Below are positions 12,801 through 27,800 of a stretch of 64,000 bases of DNA, piece after piece. This DNA comes from Heligmosomoides polygyrus polygyrus (lineage: Eukaryota > Nematoda > Chromadorea > Rhabditida > Heligmosomidae): assembly GCA_947396885.1 (NCBI GenBank), contig OX377202.1, positions 6,758,001-6,822,000 on the forward strand, in the 5' to 3' direction. The notes below the pieces were generated by a model. That model ran no database searches and had not been told where the DNA came from. It worked only from the letters and a program-made list of their open reading frames with translations. Made by a program: the position numbers and the translations under genes. Every line of letters begins with the position of its first letter. Position 1 is the first letter of the stretch.

Positions 12801-15800
12801 ACGAGGGGGACAGCTTGTAGATTGATCGTTTGGAGAATGTTATCAGAAATTCTCCGCCATCCCACTCAGGATTAGCTCCAAGGCTGTCCAGCGAGCCTTT
12901 GGAGTGCGCCATGAACAATGCATACAGAATCGAACCTTTCAATCGAGGGGGCGACCGCTCGCAAATTGCACGCGCGGGCGTGTTCGGAGCGCAATAGCTC
13001 TGTCAAGTTGGAACCTTTCAGGTTGCAGCTTGTAGATTTTGTAGGCAGTCGATCGGTCTGCTAGCACGCCAAAGCAAAATGGTTTAGCTTAGGAGGGGGC
13101 AATGTTATAGGGGTGCGAAAATGCAGGTGAGGCTTGCATGACGCATTTTTTTTTTCCGAATTCCGTGGCCCACTGCGAGAAGACGCTGCGAGTTAACGGC
13201 CTTGAAATGCGTACGCGAACAGAGTACTTAAAGTACTTTACGAAGACATGCTCATAGCTCCTCAGCTGCCTGAACTGCCTTGGCCTCAGCTGCCGTTTTA
13301 GAGCGGCGAAAGCTAGCGGTTAGAGTTTCTTGCGCTCCTACTCGCCCAGATTTGAATCTTCGACACTCGCAATATCACCGTTCCGTTCAGCATGAAAAGC
13401 GCTATCGAACGGTATCAATTTCGCCCGATTTTGGAAATATCAACTTTTCGACTGTTTCCATCGAGGACGTGGGCGCCCTAGGCCGAGCTGCGCGGATGAT
13501 GACGTCATCGAAAACCGATATTTTCGAAATTGGCCAAATTTCCTCGTGCAAGCTTCGTCCAAAATCGTCTAGGGGTTATTTGGGGCGCTGATTACGAATC
13601 CGACGTCCGTTTTTGAAAATTCCGTCGACTTCGGTAGGTTTTGGATTTTCTTCTGGATAATTGAGGGTGGTCGGGTCAGGATCGTCGATTTTGCTCAAAA
13701 TTCGTATAGGGTCAGGAACTTATTCTGGGTGCCGAACACGATGCCGAAGTACATTTGGACGATTACGGCAGAAGACCGCTCATACCGATAATTGAGGATG
13801 ATCGGTGATCCTGACCCGACCACCTTCATACGGGAAGTAACCTGCTGAAGTCGGCGGAATTTTCACAAACGAACTCCGGATTCGTAACCAGCGCCCCAAA
13901 TAACCCCTAGATGATTTTGAATGAAGTTTGCACGAGGAATTTGGCCAATTTCGAAAATACCGGTTTCCCATGACGTCATCGTCGTGCAGCTCGGCGGCTG
14001 TGAGCAACGATGCTCACTCGCAGGCATGCGTGCGGTCGCGGCGCGGCACTGCTGTCTGGGTCTCCTCTAGAATTCACAGATATTTTGAAGTGACAACAAA
14101 GATTATCAAATGCAATTTCTATGGGTTTCATATTTTTTTATGCATACGACCTTTAGGCGCTGCAACTCTGAATCTAAGAACAAAGGTCCCTCTTTCTAAA
14201 ATTTCCATAAGTAACTCATCATCACTCAGTTTTTGTTTTTCGATTCTTCTAATCACATAACTTCCATCAGTTCCCTTCCCCACTCATTTGGCTTTGTTTA
14301 ATACCACTCGATCCATGAGCTTTAACATACGCTCATTTTACTCCACTCTACCAAACCACGCTTAGAGACCCTATTTTCCACTTTTGCTCCCGCACTGTAT
14401 CCGTCGCAATGCACAGCTCCAGCGAGTTCGACCGAAACTCGTCCTCCTCAGCAGCGAGACAGTGGAGGCTCCTCCCGAGGCGAGGCACGCGCGCGCGACC
14501 GCACGCGTCAAATTCAGTATCGCTGCCGCCACCCCAGCTCGGCCTAGAGCGCCCACGTCCTCGATATTGTCAAAAAATCGATTTTTTGAAATTGGTCGAG
14601 AGTGACACCATTCGATAGAGATTTTCGTTATGAACAAAACGGTGTTATTGGCATTGTCGGAAACCCAAATATGGGCGAGTAAGAGGGCAGGAAACTTCAA
14701 CCACCAAGTCCGCCGCCCTAAAACGGCAGATGGAGTTAAGACAGTTTAGACAGCTGAGAAGTTCTGAGTCCGTAACCGTAAAGTACCTTAAGTGCTCTGT
14801 TCGCATACGCACATTTAGGCCGTTAGCTCTCCGCGTCTTCTCGCAGTGGTCCACCGAATTCGGAAAAAAATGCGTCATGCAAGCCTCACCTGCATTTTCG
14901 CACCCCTATAACATTGGCCACTTCTACGCTAAACCATTCTGCTTTGGCGTGCTAGCAGACCATTCGACTGTCTACAAGACCTACAAGCTGCACCCTGAAA
15001 GGTTCCAACTTGACAGAGCTATTGTGCTCCGAAGACGCCCGCGCGTGCAATTTAGCGCAACAACGGTAGATGTTCTCCGCACTGTTGCTCGCCCAGATTA
15101 CAGTTTTCCCAGTCTAAATGACACCATTCAATTCACCATGAAAAGCTCTATCGAATGTTATCAAGCGTGGCCCAACTCGAAGACATCAATTTTTCGATGA
15201 CGTCATCGTCCTCCGTCGCTGCCTCGACCTCGATGCGAAATAGTCAAAAAGTTGATATTTCCAAAATCGGGCGAAATTGACACCGTTCGATAGCGCTTTT
15301 CATGCTGAACGGAATGGTGATATTGCGAGTGTCGAAGATTCAAATCTGGGCGAGTAGGAGCGCAAGAAACTCTAACCGCTAGCTTTCGCCGCTCTAAAAC
15401 GGCAGCTGAGGCCAAGGCAGTTCAGGCAGCTGAGGAGCTATGAGCATGTCTTCGTAAAGTACTTTAAGTAGTCTGTTCGCGTACGCATTTCAAGGCCGTT
15501 AACTCGCCGCGTCTTCTCGCAGTGGGCCACGGAATTCGGAAAAAAATGCGTCATGCAAGCCTCACCTGCATTTTCGCACCCCTATAACATTGCCCCCTCC
15601 TAAGCTAAACCATTTTGCTTTTACGTGCTAGCAGACCGATCGACTGCCTACAAAATCTACAAGCTGCAACCTGAAAGGTTCCAACTTGACAGAGCTATTG
15701 CGCTCCGAACACGCCCGCGCGTGCAATTTGCGAGCGGTCGCCCCCTCGATTGAAAGGTTCGATTCTGTATGCATTGTTCATGGCGCACTCCAAAGGCTCG

Positions 15801-18800
15801 CTGGACAGCCTTGGAGCTAATCCTGAGTGGGATGGCGGAGAATTTCTGATAACATTCTCCAAACGATCAATCTACAAGCTGTCCCCCTCGTTGAAAGGTT
15901 CGATTCTGTATGCATTGTTCACGGCGCACACCAAAGTTTCGCTGGGACAGATTGGAGCTAATCCTGAGTGGGATGGCGGGGAATTTCTGATAACATTCTC
16001 CAAACGGCTCGAAATAGTCTTGAAAACGTCGCGTTTCCCAGTAAGACAAGGTAAAAGCGCAATGGACATGCGTTCGCTCACTCGATTGATAGGATCGATT
16101 CTGCATGCATTGTGCACGGCGCACTCTCGGGGCATTCTTGGCCTGACAGAGCACTGGCGACGTACGCCATCTTTGAGATACCCCGAAAGCACGCATATCC
16201 TGGGAAATAAGCTGCTCTAATCGCCCGTCCAGCCAATTTTGGACCACCCACGGCGAAAATACGGGTGTTCCGGTAAAGTTTTACACATGTTTGTGTCGAC
16301 CTCGAAGAGGCGAATTGAATGGTACCAACCTTTATTCAAGAAACCTAAAACTGACGGAGTTATGAGCGTGCGACGCTTTGCGACGCTATGTTGGCGTTTT
16401 TTCGCCCACTTTTGACCGTGCGGCGCGAGCGGTATTGTATTTTTGCTGAATTTTTTTACGATTTACAAATTACGACATTTTGGTTCGTAGATCGTGAATC
16501 TTCGTAAATGTGATCTTTGACCAGCAACCAACTGGCGTCAAAATTTATGTGGACTGCATGTTTTGTTGCAATCAAAACTCTTGCGCCAGGCGGGACTCGA
16601 AACCGCATCTACTGCTTTCCGGGCAGCGATGTTCGCCAGGTTGAAAGCAAAGAGAAGAAGGTGCCAAAAGTGCTCATCCTTGTCGATCTGGCACTGTTCC
16701 ATTTTAATGACCTAAAAATTAGCAAGAATTCAAGTGGCCAAAAAGACAATTAGTATATTCTGGTAGAACAAGGCATGCACTTTCGAGTATCATATCACTC
16801 GTCATGTAAAACTGAGCAATGCAGACTGAACAAGGCGAAGGAGTTGTTGGTGAAGATGATTTTTCTCTTTTTGGAAATTTGTTGATATTCGGCAGAAATC
16901 AGCATGAGCCAATAAGCGCGACACGCATTCCTATAGAGCAAGACATTCTCTTCCGAACGACATATAACACTGAGCAGAAAAGTCCCACCACAGAGCAGAA
17001 GCGGTCGGTAAAAAGTCGGACGTCCCAATTTGATGACCTAAAAATCAATAAGGGCCTAAAATCAATAAAATCAATTAACAGATAGTAGCAACACGTTTTG
17101 TAGTACAGAACATTGTCTTCCAAATGCTCGAAAAAAGTGCGCAAAAAATTCCAAACCTAAGCGGAGAGAACAAGTGCGCAAATGGCTACTTTTTCACTTT
17201 TTCACTTTTCACTTCAACGACCTAAAAATTGACAAAATTCAGGATGAAAAAAGAAATGCAATACATATGTAGAAGATCGCCGGCGAATCCGCAATGAATC
17301 GTGGAAAAAAACCACGCGGACTTATGGGACAACCTAATAGTAACGGCAGAGTAATGGTAAAAGGTAGCGTTTAGCAGCCCCGCAGACTCGTAGAGTTCTT
17401 CGGCGAAGAGGGCGTGGCTATTGTGGTCACAAAACACGTCTCTGAGCAATTGCTGGTGTGCATTGTTGCAGAGAATGGCCAAGCAGTTTTCACTTTTAAC
17501 TCGGCCGCTTTCCAAAGTAAGCGGCGTTCCCGCGTTCGATACATATTCAGTGAAACATCAGTTATGCTTGCGTTTTGCATTGCTATGCTTTTTTACACAT
17601 CGTTTTCACGTCGAATTGGACAATTTTCAAATCAAATTGGACACTCCTCTAACGATAAGCCAGCCTAAGATTATTCAAATTAAGGCGAACTCTTCCGAAT
17701 CGAAATGAGCCTTTTCTACATTAAACTGGAGGCTCTCCAAAAAGGTTAGAGTAATTTTTTGTTTGAGGAAAATTTTATATAAATTCCTTAAAGTTTTAAT
17801 TCATCTACCCAACAATTGAGCAGATTTTTTGAAATTTTATAAAATTAAGGCAAAATAATGGGGAAAACTTGTTTTAAAGAGCAGGAATACGGCTATTTTT
17901 TAGTGCTAAGCAAGAGATTGCGCCATGCCCTCATCCAACACGTCGCGATTTGATAGCAATTTTCGATTGATAGCATCATTATCACATGGAGTTTGACATC
18001 TGTTACGATAGAATAAAAAAGCTATAAAAGACACACATATCCTCACTTTGACGCTTTATGTAAACAGCCTTTATACTACCAATCAAATAAAAATCGCGGC
18101 GAGCTTTTCGAGTGCATGGCGTGATCCGGCTTTTAATGCACTAAATGATTGCTGCTTTGTTGCGTTTGAAAGCAAAGCTTAATTAACTGATTTGATTTTT
18201 TTGAATGTGCATGTAAGTGGCATTTACGCTATCAATCAAACAAAAGTTGCGGCGAACTATGTGTTGAGTGCATGGCTCCATCCGATCTTTTAACGCGCTA
18301 TATGGCAGCTTCTTAGCTGTGCTTCAAGACAAATTTTAATCCAATACTTTTATTCTAAAAGTAAAAATTGTATAAATTTATTACACTTACATATTTGTGC
18401 AGGTAAACTAAGAAATTTCCAAGAAAGTCATACCAAATTTTTCTTGAACAATAAATCATTTTAACCATTCTATTAAGTCTGTAGTTTTACCAGCCTGAAG
18501 GTTATTTTGATCTAGAAGAATTCGCGTCTCAAAGCTAGTTTGAAAGAGTGCCAATTTGATTTGAACTGTGATAAATTTGTCCCGAAGCAAAAATTTCACG
18601 AGAAACTTTCAGAATTTTGGAATTGAAAATTTATTTTTTTAAATTAAAACAACACGCAATATGCAGGGATTATATACAAGTAAGAAGAGATCTAAAGCGA
18701 AACATAGACACGTTAACTACATTTTCATCTTCACCAACAAGTACTTTAGTAGTTTCAATGTTTTTAAATTTTTTAGTATTTTATGCTCGACAACTTTCAA

Positions 18801-21800
18801 AAATTTCTGTGTACATTTTTTTTGCTTTTTGTGCCACTTGCAAAATGATTGTGTAGATAGTCAAACATTCTTCTTTGTTAAAAAATTGCAGTCGTTGATG
18901 TTCACCGTACTCGAATATACTCTACTTCCTTAACTAAGAATATAGAGGCATAACAAACCATCTTGTAAAAATTAGATCGACGCGAAGGGTCAAAACTGAA
19001 CAAAATAAAGGTACTCCAAAAATTCTGCATCACTTTCTTCCCCCACTACCTATTTTATACCTGTTTTAGAAATTCCAACAGAATCAAAGAAAATAAAAGC
19101 TTTTCCGGAACTCTTCAGCATGGAAAGAACCTCTTATGTATGAAGGATCAACATATCTTATTTGCTGCCGTAGTCCAGTTCCTTTTCGCCCGCTGACTGG
19201 CGTCAATCACAAACTTGGGTAATTAAACCCAGTTATTAGTTGGATGAATCAAGTTGTGTATGTTTGGGACTACGACGTTCGTCCGTTGTCGTTCTTTCGC
19301 CGTCCGTTTCGGGCAACTAATTTCGCGACGACAACCTAATCTCTGCCGGCACGTCATCAGCTGAGTGCATGTCTCGTTTGCTACATTCTCACCCACGTAT
19401 GGGAAATGTTGTCCGCATTTCGTAGCCGCTGTTCGGTTCCCTAGTTGTAGTTCAACAAATAGTGCACGTATAGGCACTTGTAGCCCAGCCCACTTGTTGA
19501 TGGCTCGCAGGTGCTTCTAAGAGCGGACACGAAATGTGCTTCGAAGTGTGATTAACTGCGAAATTAGCTTTATCAATGGTCGATCTTGGGTGATGTCTAG
19601 ACTACTCCGCGAGTACAAGTCTCCTTCATCTACTCAAAGGTTCCACGTCAATAGTATTCATTCATCTGAGTCATTTTAATGATATAGCGTATTGGTCGGC
19701 ATAATAAAAAGTGATATCGCGGTTGGCTGTTGTTGCCTTGGAGGTCTTCTGGTCGGGGGTTATCAGGATCCTCTCGAATCCTCTGCTCGCCTTCCTCTTT
19801 CGTAGAGTGCCACGTGGATGTCGACCTTGTGGACCTTGCGCGATTACGGTGTGCTGTTCCTCAACTCAAACTTGGGTAGTTAAACCTTTATGTTAATGAT
19901 TTCGCATTTAAAACGAGCGAATTATAAAATACGGTTGATGGGCAAGATATGTTGGACGCAGTAGATGGCAAAGTGTGCTGGTTGGCCAAATGATATGTGA
20001 CAAGTAAGGCGTATTGGACTGGCAAGTCATATTTGGCAAGGTTTAATTTGACAGGCTAGAATTGAAACTTTAAAACAAGCAATTAATCGAGGAGGCAAGA
20101 CATATGCGCAGCCACTCGGGAGACGACCGTACAGGCAAATGTGTTCCTTTGTTTACGCTACAGTGAGGGCGGCCGAGAGGAGTTACGTGATCCACAAAGA
20201 AACAGCTGGGAGTTTCGGCTACAGTGAGGGAGGACGGGCTGTGCTAAGTGATCAACATAGAAAAAGCATGGGAGCAGCGCCAAGAGTCTCAATACGGCCC
20301 ATTGATAGAGCAATTGGACACTTGCAAATTGTGGACAGTTAGCTATGAGCTAGATGACTGGTAATGGCGACCTAGATTTCGCTATAGGTGAGTTAACCAT
20401 GAAAGCTAGTACATATTGGACATTTTGGCCGTGTTGAAATCGGACCAGTATACTATCACTTCACTTTAGAAGCCCAAGAAACAAATTTCTAGCAGTGTTA
20501 ATTTTGTTCTCTGTAGTGGAGCGGCGTGGTTACTGGAACTTCCTGCTCATTTCTTAGAAGCGTCTACCGTGGCTGTTTTTAATAGCAGATTAAAAAATAT
20601 TGATTTTTGAGTATTCATGAATCACAGAACTGATTGTTGTTTCGTGGTGTTACAAGGACACCTTAGTTATAACTTCCATGAATGAACGTCTATGTCATCT
20701 TATGGCAACTCCTTTCTGCACTATGAAAGAAACAATGCATGCGGATTTTCCTTCTTCTTCACACTGTTCACTAAGTCATGCCTGCGTTGCTTTTTTCTGA
20801 CGTTAACGGCTGTCCAGGGGCCGGATTCATCAAAGTTACTGCACTATCTTTAACTGAGAATTGCAAGCAAAGAGCTCAGATAACGCGGCTTATCAAGCGA
20901 TATGGTGAGCGATAAGCCGCGTTATCTGAGCTTTTCGCTTACAATTCTCCGTTAAAGTTACTGCAGTAGTTTTGATGAGTCCGGTCCCAGAACTATGTAG
21001 TGTGATCCAAGAATTGATGTTTGCTTGCTTTCTTCTTGATATGTTTGCTGAGTCATTATAGTTATTTATTTGTTTATTTATTGTTTATTTATTTATATAG
21101 GCGCTTTTATCGAGTGAAGCAAAACTTATAACAATAACAGAAATACAGTACAATGCATGTCGATCCTATTCGTCGAATTAGTAAAAAAAATGTTCAATTG
21201 AAAAAGCCTTAATAGATCAAGCTCTTCATTAACGTGAATATAGGCAGAATGGATGGAAGCAAGGTGAATAGGACAATTATTTCGGTGCTCACGATTAGAT
21301 GAGTGATGGATACTTCTGTGCCGATGATCGGAAGCGATTTTTTAAATGAATGGCAGAGAAAAAAAGATATAAGCATCAAGAGGATAAAAAGGAAGAGCTG
21401 AGTGCATATGAAGATCATGCTATAGTGAGGAACTGAGCTGACGAGTTTATAGACATTATAGATTGGTGTGAGTATGTAATAAGGTTGTTGCTACGATTTG
21501 AGATACTTGCGTTCTTCGCCAGGACGGAACATTATATCACGCAGAGCTTTTAAGATAGCACTTATGTCTTTTTGCTCGATTAATAGTACTACATCCATCT
21601 TACTAGGGAAGGGTTTCGACCTTCCATGGAACTTCAAATTGAGACTAGGATCACTAGAAAGAGCTCGGAATGCTGATTACAAATATGGGTGTCAACATTG
21701 CAAAATGAAACTCCTGAGCGAGTTAGACCTGCCGAAATCGGGTGATCTCACAACAGGCTGACCGTGCGACACAGCTGGTGCAAGAGTGGTGAGTCATCAA

Positions 21801-24800
21801 GGCTCCGTAAGAAGGGAAGCCAGATGCGTCGGCGCCGTAGGGGTAGTGCTCCGTCTCGTCAGGTGTAACGTCGTTGGTTCAGTTCCTATTACTCCCGGCT
21901 TTTTTGCACATTTTGCAAATTATAATTTATCTTCAAAATGACTTTTTATTCAGATTTATGGCACGTGCCTGATTAAATATCCCGGAAAACTACCATACAA
22001 GTTTGTAAAAATGCTTGAAGACAATAAAAAATGTCGTTGATCTACTGCACTTTTGACTGATGTGGAAGCCATCTCTCAACACATTAATGAAACAATCTTT
22101 CTGATTTACTGTTGTAGGCATCTTTGCAGTCTGCCAAATCAGTGTGCGCAATATTCCTGCTGGGGCTACGTCGCTGATTCAACTTCTAGACGTTTTTTCT
22201 TCGGCCCGACGGAAAACGTTACGAAAAGGGTCAGATCGTTTGCCATGGCAAATAGCGTGGAGTTCAACATGACCCAGAGAGACAACCTACTTAAGGTTCT
22301 ATTCCAAATTTACCGTATGTTTTGTGACCTAGGTTTCCAAATTTTTTAAAATACTCATGGCATAAGGCAGGTTACACTGATGATCACCCAGGTGTGTTTG
22401 TCAATTCTGGTGAATATTTGTTTGATTTTGCTACAATTGACTGCCTTGTTGCTGGTTGTAAAGAGGCTGCATGTATAAGATGTGCAGTGTGTAAACAACA
22501 TGTCTGCTTCACACACTTTTTTGTTTTGTTCCATGAGAATGCCGAGGTTGTTAGAAATTCCTCAAGTTGTTCTGTATAAGATTTGGACTCTATTTGTGCC
22601 GAATACTACTTACTTTACTTTGATACTTTGATGGTCCTTTGTCGGCTGGAGGTCTTCTCAGCGGGGACCACAACTCTTCCAGACCGCTCGATCTCTGGCT
22701 GCTTGCATCCAGTGAGGCAGACTCCGCTCTCTGAAAGATCTTGAGAATGAGTCTGCCCATCGGTTGGCGGTCGTCCCAGTGGTCTCTTATGGTCTCTCGG
22801 GAGCCATTCTATGACACGGAGACTCCATCTATCGTCCTTTCGTCGAAGCAGGTGTCCGGCCCAGCGATATTTGGACTTCTTCATGTACTGCAGCGGGTCT
22901 GCTAATTGCGACTTCTCCCGTAGCTCCGAGCTTCGTAGGCCTTCCTGCCATTGCTGACGAAGGCTTGTCCTTAGAAGACATCTCTCCAGTGCACGATGCG
23001 TAGTTTGCATCGCTCTGGCGATTGCCTTGTTGTCGGGCCACGTTTCCGTCGCGTAACACATCGCAGGCAGTACAGAGGCGTTGAATATCGGGGCCCTGAG
23101 GCCGGGATCCTTGACCTGATCGGTGACTTCGCGAATCGAACTGAAGGCAGCCGTCTCCTGCGGGCGATTTCAGGAGCGAGGTCGTTATCCATGTTCAGCT
23201 CTCTTCCCAGATAGACGTAGGAGTCGACCTGTTGCAGAGCGACTCCATTTAACCTTACGAGTCCCGTGTCACACCACTGGTTGACCATAAATTGTGTCTT
23301 GGACATATTCATGTCCAATCCAATCTTCATATCTGCCACATTGAGCTCGTTCAGCATTTCCTCGACTTCTGCCGTGCTAGTAGAGATGAGAACGATATCG
23401 TCGGCGAAGCGAAGGTTGTTGATCCGTCTACCGTCGACAAGGTAGCCTGTATCGTCCCAGTTCAAGTCCTTCATGGCATCCTGGAGTGCCGCTGTGAATA
23501 GCTTGGGAGAAATCGTGTCTCCCTGCCGTACTCCTTTCCCGATAGGAATTTTAAGCTTTCGATCGAACAGCTGGATGGTAGTCGATGTGTTCGAGAAGCA
23601 TTCGTCGAGAAGTCGGATTTAGGGGGATTGTATACCAGCGTGCACAAGTGCGTTCAAAACGGCGTTGATTTCCACAGAGTCGAACGCTTTCCGGTAATCC
23701 ACGAAGACAAGGACAAGTGGGAGGTGGTATTCGCGGCTCCTCTCGATGAGCTGTGACATAGTCTGAAAAGGATCCTTGCGAAACCCTGCTTGCTCCACTG
23801 GCTGATATTCATCCAAGCAACGCTCCATACGATTGAGCAGTATCCTGGTGAAGATCTTGCACACAACCGAGAGAAGACTGATGGGTCGATAGTTGTTGAT
23901 ACCCTCCTGCTGACCTTTTTTGAAGATTAAAACTTTCCATGAGTCCGGAATCCTACCAAGTCGAAGGTGGTGGTTGAAGTGCTTGGCAAGAAGTGAGCAG
24001 AGGGCACTGCCACCCGCACGAAGGAGATCAGCAGAAATGCCGTCCGGTCCGGGGGCAGTTTGTGCAAAATAGTAAATAAAAATGTGACCATTGCAGTTCT
24101 TGTCCTTCAAGCATTTTTTACAAGCGTGTATGGTAGTTTTCCTGGCTATTTAGTCAGACACGTGTCATAATTCAGAATAAAAGGTAATTTCGAAGATAAA
24201 TTATGATTTGCAAAAGATCCAGCGGCAATGGGAACCGAACCTACGACGTCGGATCTCACAAGCAGGTGCACTACCCCTGCGCCACCACCGCCGCTAGCTG
24301 GTCCTTCTTAAAGAGCCCTGATGACTTACCACTCTCGCGTCAGCTGTGTCGCACTGCCCGCACGGCCATTCCAAAAAGAGAAAAATCATCTTCACCAACA
24401 GCTTTTTCTCCTTGTTCAGTTGTTGATATTCGACAGAAATCAGCATGAGCCAATAAACGCGACGAAAATTCTCATTGAGCAAGACATCCTCTTCCGAACG
24501 ACATTTATTACACCAGGCAAAAAGCTTCAACCACAGAGCAGGAGCTGTCGGTGAAAATAAATCTCCTTCGGGCGCCAAGATTCAACGACAATCCAACATG
24601 GAGCATTCTATGTGCAAGGTTCCTTCGCTCGTTTTTGCTGTTTTACTGTGAACGCACTTGAGGTCCAGTCATAAATAAATAGCCTGAACTGCGCAGGTCT
24701 CTTCCGAGCAGAAGATACGAGCCCGTTACCTCCTTCATCTGACCACCGTATATCCTGGAGACAAGCGGACGCCCAATTCCTTTTCTGCAACGGCTTGCTC

Positions 24801-27800
24801 ATTGCGCTGTGCATATGTCAGTCGTAAATATGAAACGTTATGGCTCGTTAACATGCCCCATTAACCGCCCCGTTCAGTTGCTATGCCCGGCTTTGCCGCA
24901 ACGCCCCAAGCATTCAGACCAATTTCTTCGACTTCAGGAATGGGATGGACCAACAGTTGTCCGTCGACGCGAACTCATCACACGACACGAGCCCGAAGAA
25001 GTCCGTTCAACTCACTCTCAGCTCAAAGCACAAGAAAGTCCTCCGGGTAGGATTACGTGGCTGCTTTCCACTTTTTCATGTTTACGTAATTTTTGTTTAT
25101 TTATTCAAAGCACTTGATAATGTGCTCAATAACAGGCGTTAGAAACAATCAGTAGAAGGTGTGGGAATAATGAAGACAGATTCTTCAAGTGTTAATAGTG
25201 TGCCGAAAGAGGTTTTTATGGTGAATCTTCGTCATTTATTCGTGTTCCAATGTTTGGACATGATCGTCGTCTTCAGATGCTTGAACATGGCGCATGATTG
25301 AACCTACAACCTATGCCACCGAGCGCCGTAGCTACTTCAGAGTTTCGAAAGCATAGAGGGCCTCACAAAAGCCCCTCGAAGAGAAGAATGAATTCACGAT
25401 TCGCTCACCAAAAGTGTTGAGTCATGCTGCGTCAGGCGAGGGCATACTTCCATCGCCGCGATGCCATCGCGGCGCTCAGTTCATGGTCGTTCCGTCGCAC
25501 GCGGACGAATAGTCAAAGGAAACTTCGCCACGGCCGCCGCAACAGTGGCGGTCGGCATGCGCCATGGTTTCGCGCGCCCATCGAGGGCATGGCATACTTT
25601 TTCGCGCCGCGCGCGGTGTTTAGCGTTGGTCCTGGACGGATCGCCGTCGCACTCCTTCAGGCCCCGTTTATACTTCGTCGCGGCGCGACGCGACGCCACG
25701 TATAGTGGCAATATTGATTGTGCGACACGGTCGATCAATCTGGTCTCATTGCGTGCAGGTATGGGCGGAAATTTTGAAAATTTTCCCAGAAAACAGAAAT
25801 CAGAAAACAGAAAAGCCAAAAACGGCAGAAAACTGAAAATCAGAAAATCAGAAAACAGAAAATTTCGAAATTATCATACGATCTAATTATTCTACCAAAA
25901 GATCCGTCTTACCACTAGCAAATGCTTTTCTATGTTTAGAAATGTAGTCGTGAACCAGCGTTTTAACTTGCAAGCGTTTATAAAAAACTCTAGTACACTC
26001 CAGATTCAATACAATCGGCAAATTGCAAATTTTGACTGATGGATCCTAGGAATCTCGACATTTGAAGCATGCAACATTACTGATCAGCTCCGTTTCACAG
26101 CTAACACCCCAATTAATGGTCCAACTAGTAAGAAAATGGCTTTTCAGAGTATCGAACACAATAAAGCGTTATGAGGATAAATGGTAATAATATAATGAAG
26201 AGGGAGTTTTAAGCGACTGTTCGTTTTTTCTACTGCATTGCTTAAGTTCATAGACACCCTCGCAACATACCCTAAAGCTGTGTAGAGATTCCCTGATTAC
26301 TACTGGCTGCGGCAGAGCTTCGAGAATACTTCTCCTTAAAAGTGATCTAGTTTCCGCGTAGCTGAAAGATTCCAACTCACCAATGCACTTTTCAGCACCT
26401 AGGTACTCCTTAGCAGACTAAAGACACTTGTGTACTCGTGTACTGGATTGATATTTCACAGAACAATACGATATTGTAACTGAAGGGGCTGTCCGCACAA
26501 CAGTTTGGTGAAAATTCTATCTTGAATGGGAAGAAACTATAGTATAGAATAGGTCAAGCATATACCATCTCCATCATATTATTATTATTTCTATTCATAT
26601 CTACATCTCAGTGGAAGACCAGCAGGACCGTCTTGCTGTACAAGAAGGGAGACGTGCACAACATTGGCAACTATCGCCCAATCTGTCTGATGTCCGTAGT
26701 CTACAAGCCGTTCACTGGAGTCATCCTTAGCAGGATCAGCCGAACACGGCGTAGGACAGCCAGCGTTCCTACTCATTACCTCAGAGTCCTTCGAGAGCAG
26801 TACAGTGGATTCACGACCAAGATCTCACCATTCGACAAAGACGTCGTCATCGACGTGAAGAGAGGAGTTCGGTAAAGGGATACCATATCCCCGAAGCTCT
26901 TCAGCGCCACCATCGAAATAGTCATGCACGAACTAGAAGGGGAAGACATGAGAGTGAAAGACGACGGCCGGCATCTGGACCATCTTCGTTCGCTGACGAC
27001 ATCGTGCTCATAACACCGAGCATCATCCAGGCGGAGCGATCGCTGGCCGACTTCCATCGTGTATGTGGGAACGTTGGACTGTAGCTGAATCTCACGAAGA
27101 CGATGATCATGAGGAGCGGACAAGTTTCTGATGCCCCATTCTCGTTCAATGGAACGAACATTTCCGAATTCTCCACCTACGTGTATCTGGTTCGCAAAGT
27201 CAATATGGCCAACGACCAAGCGTCGGAGCTGAGCAGGAGGAAACGAGCGGCTTGGGGAGCTTTCAAGAGCTTGCCTTTTCGACTACTGTTCTTGCTGCAC
27301 TAATACACGACTCAAAGGCCTGGGCCATGCGACAGCAGGATGAACACGCACGCGATCAGCGCCGCGCAGCGTGGAATTGAGAAGAGGAGTGACACAACTC
27401 ACGCAAGTGAAAGGAGGCCTCCAAGATCCGAGCTTCGTCGACGTTTGAAGATCAGAGACGCTGTCGCATAGGTCAAGTCGTCGAAAATTAGGTGGGCCGG
27501 CCACGTGATGCGCTTCACAGACACCTGCTGGACGAGAGCCGTTACCGACTCGATCCGCTGGATGTCAAAGAGCACCAGGACGCCCAGCAACTCGCCGGTC
27601 GAACTTCTTCGTGAATGCCTTGAACGAGCGATATGAAGATTTCCGGGTCCCTCCAGCGCAAAGGATCCACTGTGGCACGTGACGCGAACGCAATGAGACG
27701 CTGCTTGTGCCCGCTTGAACAACTTGATGATCAATAGGATGAAAGATGATACAGGTGATTCATGAAAAATTTCACGTATCACTACTGTATCACTGCATCA

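Larger units (their letters stand above)
21600..24360 (+). mobile_element. TIR element with tRNA-like termini, copy 1 (split by RTE)
   Basis: Left TIR from TTACTAGGGAAGGG (21600) to about 22025; right TIR from about 24095 to about 24360, where it is cut off. The TIRs match copy 2 at 57671. Each TIR contains a tRNA-like pol III unit. The body encodes two short frames at 22053-22579 and is interrupted by an RTE insertion (22600-24059), with TTTGTGC repeated on both sides. Confidence 0.72.

Noticed and set aside
12445..16247. Open frames of 106-156 codons in both arms of the palindrome as genes
   Set aside because: They occur in mirror image because the arms are identical, overlap on both strands and show no family motif.
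21209..21418. Hydrophobic 69-codon minus frame as a small membrane protein
   Set aside because: AT-rich composition explains the hydrophobicity; no start context, splice sites or similarity recognised.
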